Positions 9,319 to 18,017 of a stretch of 53,021 bases of DNA are shown here, in pieces. Numbering within the stretch: position 1 is the first letter of the stretch; every line of letters begins with the position of its first letter. A program made the position numbers and the translations under genes. Under the pieces are notes generated by a model. That model was not told where the DNA came from. It ran no database searches and saw nothing but the letters and a program-made list of their open reading frames with translations. Source of the DNA: Acholeplasma sp. (GTDB taxonomy: Bacteria; Bacillota_I; Bacilli_A; Acholeplasmatales; UBA5453); NCBI GenBank assembly GCA_012839355.1, contig DUNK01000002.1, forward strand, positions 1-53,021, in the 5' to 3' direction.

Positions 9319-9336
9319 CTTATAACTTATTATAAG
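9319..9336 (-). promoter_or_regulatory. Inverted repeat over the -10 of the repeat-protein/mutS operon
   Basis: CTTATAA-N4-TTATAAG is a perfect 7-bp inverted repeat with a 4-nt spacer. Read on the minus strand it contains TATAAT, about 30 nt before the AGGAGG of the 644-residue gene. It could be an operator overlapping the promoter, but AT-rich DNA makes chance palindromes common. Confidence 0.4.
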
Positions 9337-9409
9337 TATATAATAATGATACTACATAAAACAGCGTTTCACAACTTTTTTTATTTTTATTTTACTTTTT
9401 ACAATTATT

Positions 9410-9730
9410 CTAAATAATTAAAGCTTCTTCTAAAATTTCTTTAATTGTTTTGAAAAGGTTATTTATTTCTGTTTGTAAAGTTAAATAATTGCTGATAATT
9501 GGATTTTCTTCCAATCTTTTTCTTTTATCCCAATACTCTTTTTCGGCTATCTGAAGCGCTTTATGCTTTTCAGCCGCTTTTAAATTAACCATTTCTTGTT
9601 GCAATTGCTGAAGGTGAATAATTTCTTTTTTCAGTGTCGCATCTTCATTTAGTGTTTTTTCTAAACGCTTGTACTCTTTAATATAAGGATTATCCCTTAT
9701 TTCCGCAATTAATCTATCTTTACTTAACAT
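9410..9730 (-). CDS. ymcA: YlbF/YmcA-family protein (RicA/RicF-like)
   Basis: A 106-residue all-helical Com_YlbF-family protein. In B. subtilis YmcA, YlbF and YaaT form the Y-complex that directs RNase Y in mRNA maturation and affects competence and biofilm formation. The family pattern is visible in DNPYIKEYKRLEKTLNEDATLKKEI and in the C-terminal YLTLQTEINNLFKTIKEIL. Placement immediately after miaB is the same as B. subtilis ymcA, which favours YmcA over YlbF. The protein contains no cysteine, whereas the B. subtilis proteins help hold Fe-S clusters. It overlaps the miaB stop by 11 nt. Confidence 0.78.
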   Translation of the reverse strand: MLSKDRLIAEIRDNPYIKEYKRLEKTLNEDATLKKEIIHLQQLQQEMVNLKAAEKHKALQIAEKEYWDKRKRLEENPIISNYLTLQTEINNLFKTIKEILEEALII

Positions 9731-11153
9731 ATTCGCCTATTAAAAACCATGTCATTGGTTTAGTTATCTTAACATTAACAATTTTACCAATTAATGATTC
9801 ATCACCTTTAAAATTAACTAACTTATTATGTTCAGAATATCCAGATAAAACCCCATCCTTTTTCTTAGAAAAGCCGTCTACTAAAACTTTTACCGTTTTG
9901 TCTTGAAACTTTTTAGAACCCTCCAAATATCCTTTATTAACTAAATCGTTCAATCTCTTTAATCTGTTTTTAGCTTCTTTTTCAGTTATATTATTTTCAT
10001 AACTAAAAGCGGGCGTTCCTTCTCTTGGAGAAAAAATAAATGTATATGCGCCTTCAAAACCAACTTCGTTAACTATCTCTAAAGTTTCTAAAAAGTCTTC
10101 TTCGGTTTCTGTTGGAAATGCAACAATTATATCTGTTGTAATAGAGATATCGCTTCTTGCATCTTTTAACTTTCTAATTACTTCTAAATATCTTTCTTTT
10201 GTATAACCACGATTCATCTTCTTTAAAACTTTATTAGAACCAGACTGAAGTGGCAAATGCACATAAGGCATTACATGTTTAGATGTTCTAAAAACTTCAA
10301 TTGTTTTATCATCAAAATCTCTTGGATGAGATGTCGTAAAACGGATTCTTTCAATGCCCGTTTTATCAAGATCTAATAATAAATCACTGAAGGTATAATC
10401 TCCTTCTAAATCTTTTCCATATGCATTTACATTTTGACCTAGTAGAGTTACTTCTTTATATCCTCTTTCCACAAGATGTTTAACTTCAGCAATGATATCA
10501 TCTTTTAATCTTGACCTTTCTTTTCCTCTTGTATAAGGAACAATACAATATGTGCAAAACTCATCACATCCGTGCGTGATATGAACCCACGCTTTGTGAG
10601 TTTGTTCGCGTTTTTTTGGTAAGTTTTCAATGATTGAACCTTCGTACGAATAAGCTTCAATAACTCTTTTCTCGCCTTCGCTTAATCTATAGATATATTC
10701 AGGCAACTTGTAAAAGTTATGTGTCCCATAAACAAGACTAACATATGGATATTCATCTAAAATTTTTTCAACTACTCTTTCTTCTTGCGGCATACAGCCA
10801 AAAACACCTAATACTAAATTAGGTTTATCTTTTTTATAAATTTTTAATCTGCCTAATTCGCCCCAAATTCTATTTTCAGCGTTTTCTCTAATTGCACATG
10901 TATTAAGTAAAATTAAATCTGCATCAACTTCATCTTCTGCTAAAGTAAATCCTATCTTTTCTAAAATACCAGCGACTATTTCTGAATCAGCTTCATTAGC
11001 CTGACAACCATATGTTTGGATTCTATATTTCTTTCCTTCACCCAAACTTTTATATTTCTCATCCAAAATAAACTCTTTATACTCAATGTCGCTCTTTCTC
11101 ATCCGTGCTTCTTTTAAGTTCGGCTTCAAATATTTCTCTAACTTTTTATCCAT
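9720..11153 (-). CDS. miaB: tRNA-2-methylthio-N6-dimethylallyladenosine synthase
   Basis: Radical-SAM methylthiotransferase that converts i6A37, made by MiaA, to ms2i6A37. The N-terminal UPF0004 domain has Cys50, Cys86 and Cys120 (QTYGCQANEAD, NTCAIRENAENR, FGCMPQEE) for the auxiliary Fe-S cluster. The radical-SAM triad is Cys196, Cys200 and Cys203 (HGCDEFCTYCIVPYTRG). A TRAM domain closes the 477 residues. NENR-type and YTRGKERSR signatures favour MiaB over MtaB or RimO. It lies between ymdB and ymcA, as in B. subtilis. Confidence 0.96.
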   Translation of the reverse strand: MDKKLEKYLKPNLKEARMRKSDIEYKEFILDEKYKSLGEGKKYRIQTYGCQANEADSEIVAGILEKIGFTLAEDEVDADLILLNTCAIRENAENRIWGELGRLKIYKKDKPNLVLGVFGCMPQEERVVEKILDEYPYVSLVYGTHNFYKLPEYIYRLSEGEKRVIEAYSYEGSIIENLPKKREQTHKAWVHITHGCDEFCTYCIVPYTRGKERSRLKDDIIAEVKHLVERGYKEVTLLGQNVNAYGKDLEGDYTFSDLLLDLDKTGIERIRFTTSHPRDFDDKTIEVFRTSKHVMPYVHLPLQSGSNKVLKKMNRGYTKERYLEVIRKLKDARSDISITTDIIVAFPTETEEDFLETLEIVNEVGFEGAYTFIFSPREGTPAFSYENNITEKEAKNRLKRLNDLVNKGYLEGSKKFQDKTVKVLVDGFSKKKDGVLSGYSEHNKLVNFKGDESLIGKIVNVKITKPMTWFLIGEYVK

Positions 11154-11170
11154 TAAACCACCTTTGGTAA

Positions 11171-11926
11171 CTATTCTTCTAAATGGATTCTTTCAATTGT
11201 TTTTGCATCAAAATCCATAATAACTGCATTTAGTTGGTTTTTCGTTTCAGCAACTTTATTTGGCCTTGTATGACCGCTTATAAATCTCTTTATAACAATA
11301 TCTTTATCAACTCCAATAATCCCATCAAGTGGTCCAGTCATACCCACATCAGTAATATAAATAGTCCCGTTTGGCAATATTCTTTCATCGGCTGTTTGCA
11401 CATGTGTATGCGTACCAACAATCGCTGTAACTCTACCATCTAAATAATGAGCAAAAGAAATTTTTTCGCTTGTTGCTTCAGCGTGAAAATCAATTAAAAT
11501 ATAATCAGCTTCAACTTCGCTAATTATTTTATCAGCAACTAAAAAAGGGTTTTCTAAATTTGAGTCCAAGTAAGTTCTTCCAAGCAAATTGATAACTAGT
11601 AACTTTTTGTCATTATACCTAATTAAATCATAACCCTTGCCAGGCGCATCATAATAATTAGCCGGTCTAATAATATGGGCATTTTCAATAAAATCTTTTA
11701 ACTTTGGATTGCCCCAAACATGATTGCCCATCGTAATAGTTGCAACACCAGATTTCATTAATTCTAAATAATAATCTTCAGTGATGCTTCTACCATTATT
11801 AGCACTGTTTTCAGCATTTACCACAATAATATTTGGCTTATATTCTTGTTTAAGTTTTGGAAGTTGTTCACTTAAATATTTTCTTCCTGGCGCACCATAA
11901 ACATCACCAATAAAAAGTACTCTCAT
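11171..11926 (-). CDS. ymdB: YmdB-family metallophosphoesterase
   Basis: Calcineurin-like phosphoesterase; in B. subtilis YmdB hydrolyses 2',3'-cyclic nucleotides and influences biofilm and motility decisions, probably with RNase Y. Metal ligands appear in FIGDVYGAPGRKYL (6-19), NAENSANNGRSI, MGNHVWG, DFHAEATSEK and GTHTHVQTAD. The 251-residue length is close to the family's 260-265. It is separated from rny by a hairpin at 11957-11977, so its level may depend on read-through. Confidence 0.93.
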   Translation of the reverse strand: MRVLFIGDVYGAPGRKYLSEQLPKLKQEYKPNIIVVNAENSANNGRSITEDYYLELMKSGVATITMGNHVWGNPKLKDFIENAHIIRPANYYDAPGKGYDLIRYNDKKLLVINLLGRTYLDSNLENPFLVADKIISEVEADYILIDFHAEATSEKISFAHYLDGRVTAIVGTHTHVQTADERILPNGTIYITDVGMTGPLDGIIGVDKDIVIKRFISGHTRPNKVAETKNQLNAVIMDFDAKTIERIHLEE

Positions 11927-11956
11927 AATTCATTACCTTTCTATTTTATGCAACAA

Positions 11957-11977
11957 AAGGGGCAAACCTTGCCCCTT
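11957..11977 (-). terminator. Hairpin between rny and ymdB
   Basis: AAGGGGCAA and TTGCCCCTT form a perfect 9-bp stem with a 3-nt loop, 7 bases after the rny stop. On the minus strand it is followed by only TTTTGTTG, a weak U-tract. It may be a partial terminator or an mRNA-processing or stability element rather than a full stop, since ymdB lies directly downstream. Confidence 0.65.
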
Positions 11978-11983
11978 CAATTT

Positions 11984-13549
11984 TTATTTTGCAACATCTG
12001 TCGCTCTTGTTTCTCTAATTACAGTAACTTTAATTGTTCCTGGATATTGAAGAGTTGCTTCAATTTCTTCTTTAATCTGTCTTGCAATTTTGAATGTAGT
12101 TTGATCATCAATTTTTTCAGGTTGAACAACTACTCTTATTTCTCTACCTGCTTGAATCGCATAAGCTTTATCTACACCTTCAACGTTTGTCGCAACACCT
12201 TCAAGTGCTTCTAAACGTTTTAAATAATTCTCAACAGACTCACTTCTTGCGCCTGGTCTAGCAGCACTTACAGCATCTGCTGCTGCTACTAGTGCAGCAA
12301 TAATTGTTTTTGGTTCCTTATCACCATGGTGTGATGCTATCGCATCAATAACTTCTTTCGGTTCTTTATAACGTCTAACTAAGTCAACACCAATATCAAC
12401 ATGTGAACCTTCCACCTCATGGTCAACAGCTTTTCCAATGTCATGGAATAGTCCTGCACGTCTTGCAAGCGTCTCGTTTTGACCAAGTTCAGCAGCTAGC
12501 TTACCAGCTAAAAACGCTACTTCAATTGAATGTCTTAAAACATTTTGACCATAACTAGTTCTAAAGTTTAACCTTCCTAATAATTTAATTAAATCAGGAT
12601 GAACCTTACCTACGTTAGCTTCAAAAACTGCGTTTTCGCCAACTTCTCTAATAAATGTATCAACTTCTGCCTGTGAACGAATAACTACTTCTTCAATTCT
12701 ACCTGGGTGAATTCTTCCATCATCTACAAGAGATACTAACGCTCTTCTAGCAACCTCTCTACGAATCGGATCAAAACCAGATAAAACTACTGCCTCAGGT
12801 GTATCATCAATAATTAAATCTACACCAGTTAACGCCTCGAAAGTTCTAATATTTCTACCTTCTCTTCCGATAACTCTGCCTTTCATTTCTTCACTCGGCA
12901 AATCAACTACACTTACTGTTCTTTCTGCTGTGATGTCACTCGCGTATTTTTGAATTGCTAAAGTTAATAATTCCTTAGCTTTCATATCCGCTTCATTCAT
13001 TGCTTCTTCTTCTCTATCTTTTAAGTAAGCAGTTATTTCATCAGACATTGCTTCTTCAACATTTTTCATAATAATTTCGCGAGCTTGTTCAACACTCATT
13101 CCAGATATTTCTACAAGTCTCTGTTCTTGTTCAACTAATAATTCTTCCACTTTGCTGTTTAGAATATCAATTTCAGCCTTTTTCTCATCTAATTTTAGTT
13201 CTTTTAATGCTAAATTATCTTCTCTTTTATCTAAGTTATTAGAACGATTGTTTAGCATTTCTTCACGTCTGGCTAATCTTTCTTCAGAAGCTACAACGTT
13301 GGCTCTTCTTTCTTTTATATCTCTTTCAAAATCAGCCTTTTGATTGTGGATTTCTTGTTTAGCTTCTAAAATAATTTGTTTGCGATAATCATCGGCTTCT
13401 TTTTTGCCATCTTCAACAATTTTTTTAGCTTGTTCTCTGCTTTTCGTTAAAGTTTCTTCATGATGTTTTACACGAATTAAATATCCAAATAGGATACCTA
13501 AAATTAGTGTCAGCAAAATGGAGACAATTAGGGCTACTGCATCTCCCAT
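11984..13549 (-). CDS. rny: Ribonuclease Y
   Basis: Membrane-anchored endoribonuclease that starts bulk mRNA decay in Bacillota. An N-terminal membrane segment (about 5-25) is followed by a long charged coiled coil (about 30-200). A KH domain follows ([21 protein letters not shown]), then an HD domain with [14 protein letters not shown] and [11 protein letters not shown] supplying metal ligands. The 521 residues match B. subtilis Rny (520). The ATG follows GGAGG. Transcription starts from an extended -10 promoter at 13649-13678, giving a leader of about 95 nt with a small ATGGAT/ATCCAT hairpin. Confidence 0.97.
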   Translation of the reverse strand: MGDAVALIVSILLTLILGILFGYLIRVKHHEETLTKSREQAKKIVEDGKKEADDYRKQIILEAKQEIHNQKADFERDIKERRANVVASEERLARREEMLNNRSNNLDKREDNLALKELKLDEKKAEIDILNSKVEELLVEQEQRLVEISGMSVEQAREIIMKNVEEAMSDEITAYLKDREEEAMNEADMKAKELLTLAIQKYASDITAERTVSVVDLPSEEMKGRVIGREGRNIRTFEALTGVDLIIDDTPEAVVLSGFDPIRREVARRALVSLVDDGRIHPGRIEEVVIRSQAEVDTFIREVGENAVFEANVGKVHPDLIKLLGRLNFRTSYGQNVLRHSIEVAFLAGKLAAELGQNETLARRAGLFHDIGKAVDHEVEGSHVDIGVDLVRRYKEPKEVIDAIASHHGDKEPKTIIAALVAAADAVSAARPGARSESVENYLKRLEALEGVATNVEGVDKAYAIQAGREIRVVVQPEKIDDQTTFKIARQIKEEIEATLQYPGTIKVTVIRETRATDVAK

Positions 13550-13648
13550 ATCTTTTTTCCTCCATTTTAATTTAATTTTTTTGAGCGTTTATTTAATATT
13601 TCAATAATAAAATAAGAATTAATTTAATGGATAAAATCCATCTTTGTT

Positions 13649-13678
13649 ATTATACCATTTTTATGACATCTTAGTCAA
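13649..13678 (-). promoter_or_regulatory. Promoter of rny
   Basis: Minus-strand TTGACT (13673-13678), 18-nt spacer, TATAAT (13649-13654) with TGG just before it, an extended -10. This is one of the best sigma-A matches in the window. Confidence 0.8.
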
Positions 13679-13746
13679 TTTAATAAATATTTCTTTTTTT
13701 TTCTTCCGTGTTAGTGTATAATATCGTAAGTGAGGAGTGATTGTCA

Positions 13747-14319
13747 TTGAAAAATAATAAACCAAATAAATTCGTTTCGTTTTTTAAAAGACATGAAGTC
13801 TTTTCTATAACATTAATTTTATTTTTAGTAGTGGTACCTTTAATCTTAATTCCAACTACTTATATCTATCAAATAGTCTCTAGTAAACCGGTTCTTTTTG
13901 GTGATAAAAAGATAAAAGCTGTTAAGTTAGACAAACAAGAATATTTTGATATTACTGTTACTTTATATAACATTACAGAACCGATGGGTGATACTCCAGG
14001 AGAATACATATTCGACTACAAATTAACACCCAAATCAGCTGTAAACACCATTTCAAATGTTAGATTTACTGGTCAATTATCTGTTGTAAACGATAATTAT
14101 ACATCAATGAGCGGTGACACACTTACCAGTTTAGAATCCCACGAAAACAATAAATTAATCTTTAAATGGGATTACAACATGGGAAAAACGCTCTTACCGT
14201 TTTTAAAACCAAAAGGGCCAAAATTATATTTAAAAATTATGTTTTCATATGATATGGCTCCACCACTACAAGGTAATCCTCGTGAAGAAACAATCTATGT
14301 AGAGGTTCCTTATAGTTAA
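13747..14319 (+). CDS. Single-pass membrane-anchored hypothetical protein
   Basis: Function not recognised. A basic cytoplasmic N-terminus (NNKPNKFVSFFKRHE) precedes one hydrophobic segment (ITLILFLVVVPLILIPTTYIY), leaving about 145 residues outside with a beta-rich pattern. The upstream GAGGAG (13732-13737) is 9 nt before TTG 13747 but only 3 nt before TTG 13741, so 13747 is the likelier start. A TATAAT at 13717-13722 may be its -10. It is monocistronic, divergent from rny, and closed by a bidirectional hairpin shared with recA. It could be a lineage-specific envelope protein. Confidence 0.75.
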   Translation: MKNNKPNKFVSFFKRHEVFSITLILFLVVVPLILIPTTYIYQIVSSKPVLFGDKKIKAVKLDKQEYFDITVTLYNITEPMGDTPGEYIFDYKLTPKSAVNTISNVRFTGQLSVVNDNYTSMSGDTLTSLESHENNKLIFKWDYNMGKTLLPFLKPKGPKLYLKIMFSYDMAPPLQGNPREETIYVEVPYS

Positions 14320-14338
14320 TGTTTTATTTTTTAGTTTA

Positions 14339-14369
14339 AAAAAGTGCTAATTTGAATTTAGCACTTTTT
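14339..14369. terminator. Bidirectional terminator between membrane protein and recA
   Basis: AAAAAGTGCTAA (14339-14350) and TTAGCACTTTTT (14358-14369) form a 12-bp stem with a 7-nt loop. T-rich sequence on both flanks can serve the plus-strand gene and recA converging on it. Confidence 0.85.
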
Positions 14370-14378
14370 CTTTTTATT

Positions 14379-15362
14379 TTATAAACTATAATGTTCTCTT
14401 ATTTTGTTTTCTATTTCTTCTTTTACTTTTGGATTTTCATCAAGATACTTTTTAACGTTTTCTCTACCTTGGCCAATTCTTTCATTATTGTATGAATACC
14501 AAGAGCCGCTTTTCTCAACAATATTTAACTCCGAACCAATATCAATGATTTCGCCAGTTTTAGAAATTCCTTCGCCATAAATTAAATCTACTGTTGCTAC
14601 TTTAAATGGTGGGGCAACTTTATTTTTAACAACTTTAGCTGTAACTTTATTGCCAACTATTTCACCCTTTTCTTTTAATTGTTCGCCACGTCTAATATCT
14701 AAACGAACAGATGCATAAAATTTTAAAGCGCGTCCACCTGATGTTGTTTCAGGGTTCCCAAAAAAGACACCTACTTTTTCTCTAATTTGGTTAATAAATA
14801 TACAGATGGTATTTGTTTTACTAATTATTCCTGATAACTTTCTCATTGCTTGACTCATTAATCTTGCTTGTAGGCCTACATGTGAATCACCCATCTCGCC
14901 TGAAATTTCAGCTTCAGGTACTAACGCTGCAACTGAGTCTACCACAACAATCCCAACTGCACCGCTTCTAATTAACGCTTCTGTAATTTCAAGCGCCTGT
15001 TCACCTGTGTCTGGTTGAGATAAAATTAAATTATCAACATCAACGCCTAAACTTTTAGCATACTTAGGATCAAGAGCGTGTTCAGCATCAACAAACGCTG
15101 CATAACCTCCGCTTTTTTGCATTTCAGCAATTGCATGTAACGCAAATGTTGTTTTACCAGATGATTCTGGTCCATATATTTCTATAATTCTTCCTTTCGG
15201 ATATCCACCAATTCCTAAAGCTAAATCTAACGCGATTGAACCTGAAGATGATGATTCAATATTTCTATCTACTTCATCGCCTAACTTCATGATAGAACCT
15301 TTACCGAATTGTTTTTCAATTTGTTTTATTGCTGTCTCTAAAGCTTTATCTTTTTCATTCAT
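14379..15362 (-). CDS. recA: Recombinase RecA
   Basis: Strand-exchange ATPase for recombinational repair and for integrating DNA taken up by competence. Walker [10 protein letters not shown] (about 64-72), [23 protein letters not shown] (Walker B), loop L1 [13 protein letters not shown], and [21 protein letters not shown] (L2) are all present. Length is 327 residues and the protein ends in [10 protein letters not shown]. The acidic tail found in many longer RecAs (about 350) is missing. The 40-nt gap to pgsA shows GGAGG but no obvious LexA box. Confidence 0.98.
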   Translation of the reverse strand: MNEKDKALETAIKQIEKQFGKGSIMKLGDEVDRNIESSSSGSIALDLALGIGGYPKGRIIEIYGPESSGKTTFALHAIAEMQKSGGYAAFVDAEHALDPKYAKSLGVDVDNLILSQPDTGEQALEITEALIRSGAVGIVVVDSVAALVPEAEISGEMGDSHVGLQARLMSQAMRKLSGIISKTNTICIFINQIREKVGVFFGNPETTSGGRALKFYASVRLDIRRGEQLKEKGEIVGNKVTAKVVKNKVAPPFKVATVDLIYGEGISKTGEIIDIGSELNIVEKSGSWYSYNNERIGQGRENVKKYLDENPKVKEEIENKIREHYSL

Positions 15363-15402
15363 GTTTTTTCCTCCTTATAATATATACAAATAAATTATAA
15401 AT

Positions 15403-16008
15403 TTACTCTTCTTTGTTTTTTGCTTTAATTGTTTTAGCGTATTTAAAAGCATAATCTAATCCGCTTAAAACTGTTGCTAATACACTAACATAAAATAGTA
15501 TGTCTGTAACAATAGTTGCAGCATCTTCACCTATTAAATAATATAAACCAAAATTATTAAATAAGATTGCCACAATTGCGATCATTGTAATAGTTGTTTT
15601 TAACTTGCCATAAATACTTGCTGCGATAACGATATCATTTTTCGCTGCTGTCATTCTAATCGCTGAAACAATAAACTCTCTACTAATTATTAAAAGTATT
15701 AACACCCACCACCAAGTATGTTCTGTTCTAGATGCTGCAATGTAAAGTAACGCAGTAGTCGTTAATAACTTATCCGCAATTGGATCTAAAAACTTCCCAA
15801 AGTCTGTTACTTCATTTCTTCTTCTTGCCAATTGTCCATCAAGAATGTCTGTGAGTGCCGCTAAAACAAAAAATATACCAAATATTAATTCTGCCAAATT
15901 CAAATTGAAAATTGTCTCTATTTTTGTAAGAGGCTCAATAAACAAGATGATAATCATCACCGGTATTATTATCATTCTTGAGATTGTAATTTTGTTTGAA
16001 ATCGTCAT
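15403..16008 (-). CDS. pgsA: CDP-diacylglycerol-glycerol-3-phosphate phosphatidyltransferase
   Basis: Integral membrane enzyme making phosphatidylglycerol phosphate from CDP-DAG and glycerol-3-phosphate. The CDP-alcohol phosphotransferase motif D-G-x2-A-R-x8-G-x3-D-x3-D is intact in DGQLARRR..GKFLDPIAD. About five membrane segments follow. An upstream ATG at 16065 is possible, but MTISNKITISR at 16008 is the family N-terminus and has AGAAAG upstream, so I use 201 residues. It is adjacent to recA, as often in Bacillota, and divergent from rpsT. Confidence 0.93.
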   Translation of the reverse strand: MTISNKITISRMIIIPVMIIILFIEPLTKIETIFNLNLAELIFGIFFVLAALTDILDGQLARRRNEVTDFGKFLDPIADKLLTTTALLYIAASRTEHTWWWVLILLIISREFIVSAIRMTAAKNDIVIAASIYGKLKTTITMIAIVAILFNNFGLYYLIGEDAATIVTDILFYVSVLATVLSGLDYAFKYAKTIKAKNKEE

Positions 16009-16033
16009 ATTATTCCAACTTTCTATTTTTATG

Positions 16034-16062
16034 TTGCAAAACTTTTTATCTTTTGTTATAAT
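16034..16062 (+). promoter_or_regulatory. Promoter of rpsT
   Basis: TTGCAA (16034-16039), 17-nt spacer, TATAAT (16057-16062), followed by a GGAGGTG ribosome-binding site before the rpsT ATG. Confidence 0.85.
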
Positions 16063-16090
16063 CAAGTGGTGAGTTTATGGAGGTGAAATC

Positions 16091-16351
16091 ATGGCAAACA
16101 TTAAACAGCAAATCAAACGTAACCGTACAAACGAAAAGAAACGTCAATTAAACAAAAGTTATGTCTCTTCGACTAAAACAGCGATGAAGGCAGTTTTAGC
16201 TGCGGTTGAAGCGAATGATAAGGATAAAGCAATTGAAACTTTAAACTTTGCTAATAAAAAATTAGACAAAGGACAAGCCAAAGGTATTTATCACCGTAAC
16301 TATGTTGCAAACAAGAAGTCACAACTTGCTAAACTAGTAAATTCTTTATAA
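16091..16351 (+). CDS. rpsT: 30S ribosomal protein S20
   Basis: An 86-residue basic helical protein that binds the 5' domain of 16S rRNA early in 30S assembly. It begins MANIKQQIKRNRTNEKKR and contains the family pattern KSYVSSTKTAMKAVLAAV and LDKGQAKGIYHRNYVANKKSQL. It is convergent with the competence operon, the same neighbourhood as B. subtilis rpsT next to holA. Confidence 0.98.
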   Translation: MANIKQQIKRNRTNEKKRQLNKSYVSSTKTAMKAVLAAVEANDKDKAIETLNFANKKLDKGQAKGIYHRNYVANKKSQLAKLVNSL

Positions 16352-16358
16352 TTTAAAT

Positions 16359-16383
16359 CACATCGGTCAGATGTGTTTTTTTT
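16359..16383 (+). terminator. Terminator of rpsT
   Basis: CACATC-GGTCA-GATGTG hairpin followed by eight Ts. It overlaps the last codons of the convergent exonuclease gene. Confidence 0.85.
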
Positions 16384-17041
16384 CTATTACTAACATATTT
16401 TCTCGCTGTGGGACATACTCCACATGCGGGATTTTATATTTATTAGGCCCATATTTAGGATTATAACCAATAACATTAATATATTTTTTTGTTGTATCTC
16501 GTTCTTTTATCATTTCCACTAAAACTTTTAAAGTTGTTTTAGCATCATCTAAAGCTCGATGAGCATCTTCGTTTATTATACCATATGTTTCTGCTGCGCT
16601 TTCTAAACGATGTGGATAACGATATCTATCTTTATAAATTGCCATCACATCTAGTAAATCGTTTTTAATATAATAACTACCAACGCCTAAATATTTTCTA
16701 TATAGTTCATTTAAGAACCCATAATCAAACGCGATATTATATGCAACTAGTAAACAATCATTTGTGTATAACTCTTGAAACTTCATAAACGCTTCTTTTT
16801 CTGTTATACCTTCAGCAAACAATAATTCATCAGTAATTCCTGTAATCTCAACAATTTTATCAGGAAGTGGAAGATCTTGTTTAATTAAAACATTTAATTC
16901 TTTAACTATCCCAAACTGATTATCTGTTTTTTTCTCTAAAAGAATAGCTCCTATTTCAACAATCTTATCATGATACGGATCTAAGCCTGTTGTCTCAAAA
17001 TCAAAGATTAATATATGCTTATATTTATTACTTAACATCAT
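16367..17041 (-). CDS. DnaQ-family 3'-5' exonuclease
   Basis: A 224-residue DEDDh exonuclease. Exo I is FDFETTGLDPYHDKIVEIGA (about 13-32), Exo II AYNIAFDYGFLNE, Exo III HRALDDAKTT. It could act as a stand-alone proofreading or epsilon-like subunit, or as a general DNA or RNA trimming enzyme. It overlaps the end of holA (polymerase III delta) by 14 nt, which fits a replication role, though PolC already contains an exonuclease in Bacillota. This gene is not part of the B. subtilis comE-holA-rpsT block. Confidence 0.88.
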   Translation of the reverse strand: MMLSNKYKHILIFDFETTGLDPYHDKIVEIGAILLEKKTDNQFGIVKELNVLIKQDLPLPDKIVEITGITDELLFAEGITEKEAFMKFQELYTNDCLLVAYNIAFDYGFLNELYRKYLGVGSYYIKNDLLDVMAIYKDRYRYPHRLESAAETYGIINEDAHRALDDAKTTLKVLVEMIKERDTTKKYINVIGYNPKYGPNKYKIPHVEYVPQRENMLVIEKKHI

Positions 17042-17987
17042 AACCTCCTAACAGCCATAACTCTAGACCTAAGTTTTTATCTATTTGGCCAGATTTAATC
17101 TTATAATCTAACTCAGCCAATGTCTTATAACAAAACTCTAAAAATTTAAATTCTTGATTATTAGCATTTTGAATCATGTAATATGCTCTACCACTACTAA
17201 TATTAAAATAATCTGCAATACTTTGGTTACTTAAACCTTTTGATGTTAAATGTTTAGTTGTAATAGTTTCTTTTATTTTACCTGCCAAACTATTAATAAT
17301 TGTAACAGCATCTAAACCTCTTTTTAATAAATCATAATAAGACTCAATCGCTTTTTGTTTATCTTTTTCAATTACCGCCGTTGTTAATTCAAATAAGTTA
17401 TCTTCTAAGTTTCTAGATACTAATAGTTTAACATCTTCTAAAACTATTTTTTTTGTTTGTGTTTTTAAGAGTTCAAGTTTAACTAATTCATTTTTTAGTA
17501 GTTGATAATTACTATCTACTCTACTTAATAACTCACTAATTGCAGCTGCCTCTATTTTATAACCTTTTTTATTAAAGTACTCTTTAACATACTCTGGTAA
17601 TTGTTGCTCGCCTATTTCCTCAACAATTTCAAATCTAATATATTTTTTAGCTTCTTTACTGACAAGTAAACTTGAATTCATTTCTTCTGTCAGCATAAAA
17701 ATTAAAACTGTGTCTTCTTTCGGATTTCTAAAGTATTTTACTAGTTGCGATAAATCCTCATTTCTTTGTTCATGAAAAAACCACGGATTTCTAACTTTTA
17801 TTACTTTTTCATCTGAAAGTAAACTTACAGTTGTGAGTTCTTGTAAAAGCACTTCTAATTGTTCTTCTTCTAAATCATAAGTAATTATATTAAAAGGTTC
17901 TACATTTAAATTCTCAATTATTTTGTCTACTTCGTTTTCAACTAGAAATAGATCTTTACCAATTATTGCATAAAGGTTTTCTTGCAT
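17028..17987 (-). CDS. holA: DNA polymerase III subunit delta
   Basis: Clamp-loader subunit that opens the beta clamp. At 319 residues it has the AAA+-like fold without a functional P-loop. The N-terminal AIIGKDLFLVENEVDKII, the VVKV-like DEKVIKVRNPWFF, the central SRVDSNYQLLKNELVKLELL and the C-terminal KIKSGQIDKNLGLELWLL are characteristic. It sits downstream of comEC, as in B. subtilis (yqeN). Confidence 0.92.
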   Translation of the reverse strand: MQENLYAIIGKDLFLVENEVDKIIENLNVEPFNIITYDLEEEQLEVLLQELTTVSLLSDEKVIKVRNPWFFHEQRNEDLSQLVKYFRNPKEDTVLIFMLTEEMNSSLLVSKEAKKYIRFEIVEEIGEQQLPEYVKEYFNKKGYKIEAAAISELLSRVDSNYQLLKNELVKLELLKTQTKKIVLEDVKLLVSRNLEDNLFELTTAVIEKDKQKAIESYYDLLKRGLDAVTIINSLAGKIKETITTKHLTSKGLSNQSIADYFNISSGRAYYMIQNANNQEFKFLEFCYKTLAELDYKIKSGQIDKNLGLELWLLGGYDVK

Positions 17988-18017
17988 AAATATCTTTCAC
18001 TCCTAATAAATATTATA

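Noticed and set aside
14379-15362. RecA lacking the acidic tail as a damaged gene
   Set aside because: All catalytic and DNA-binding motifs are present and the end is followed by a proper terminator; short RecA tails are common.
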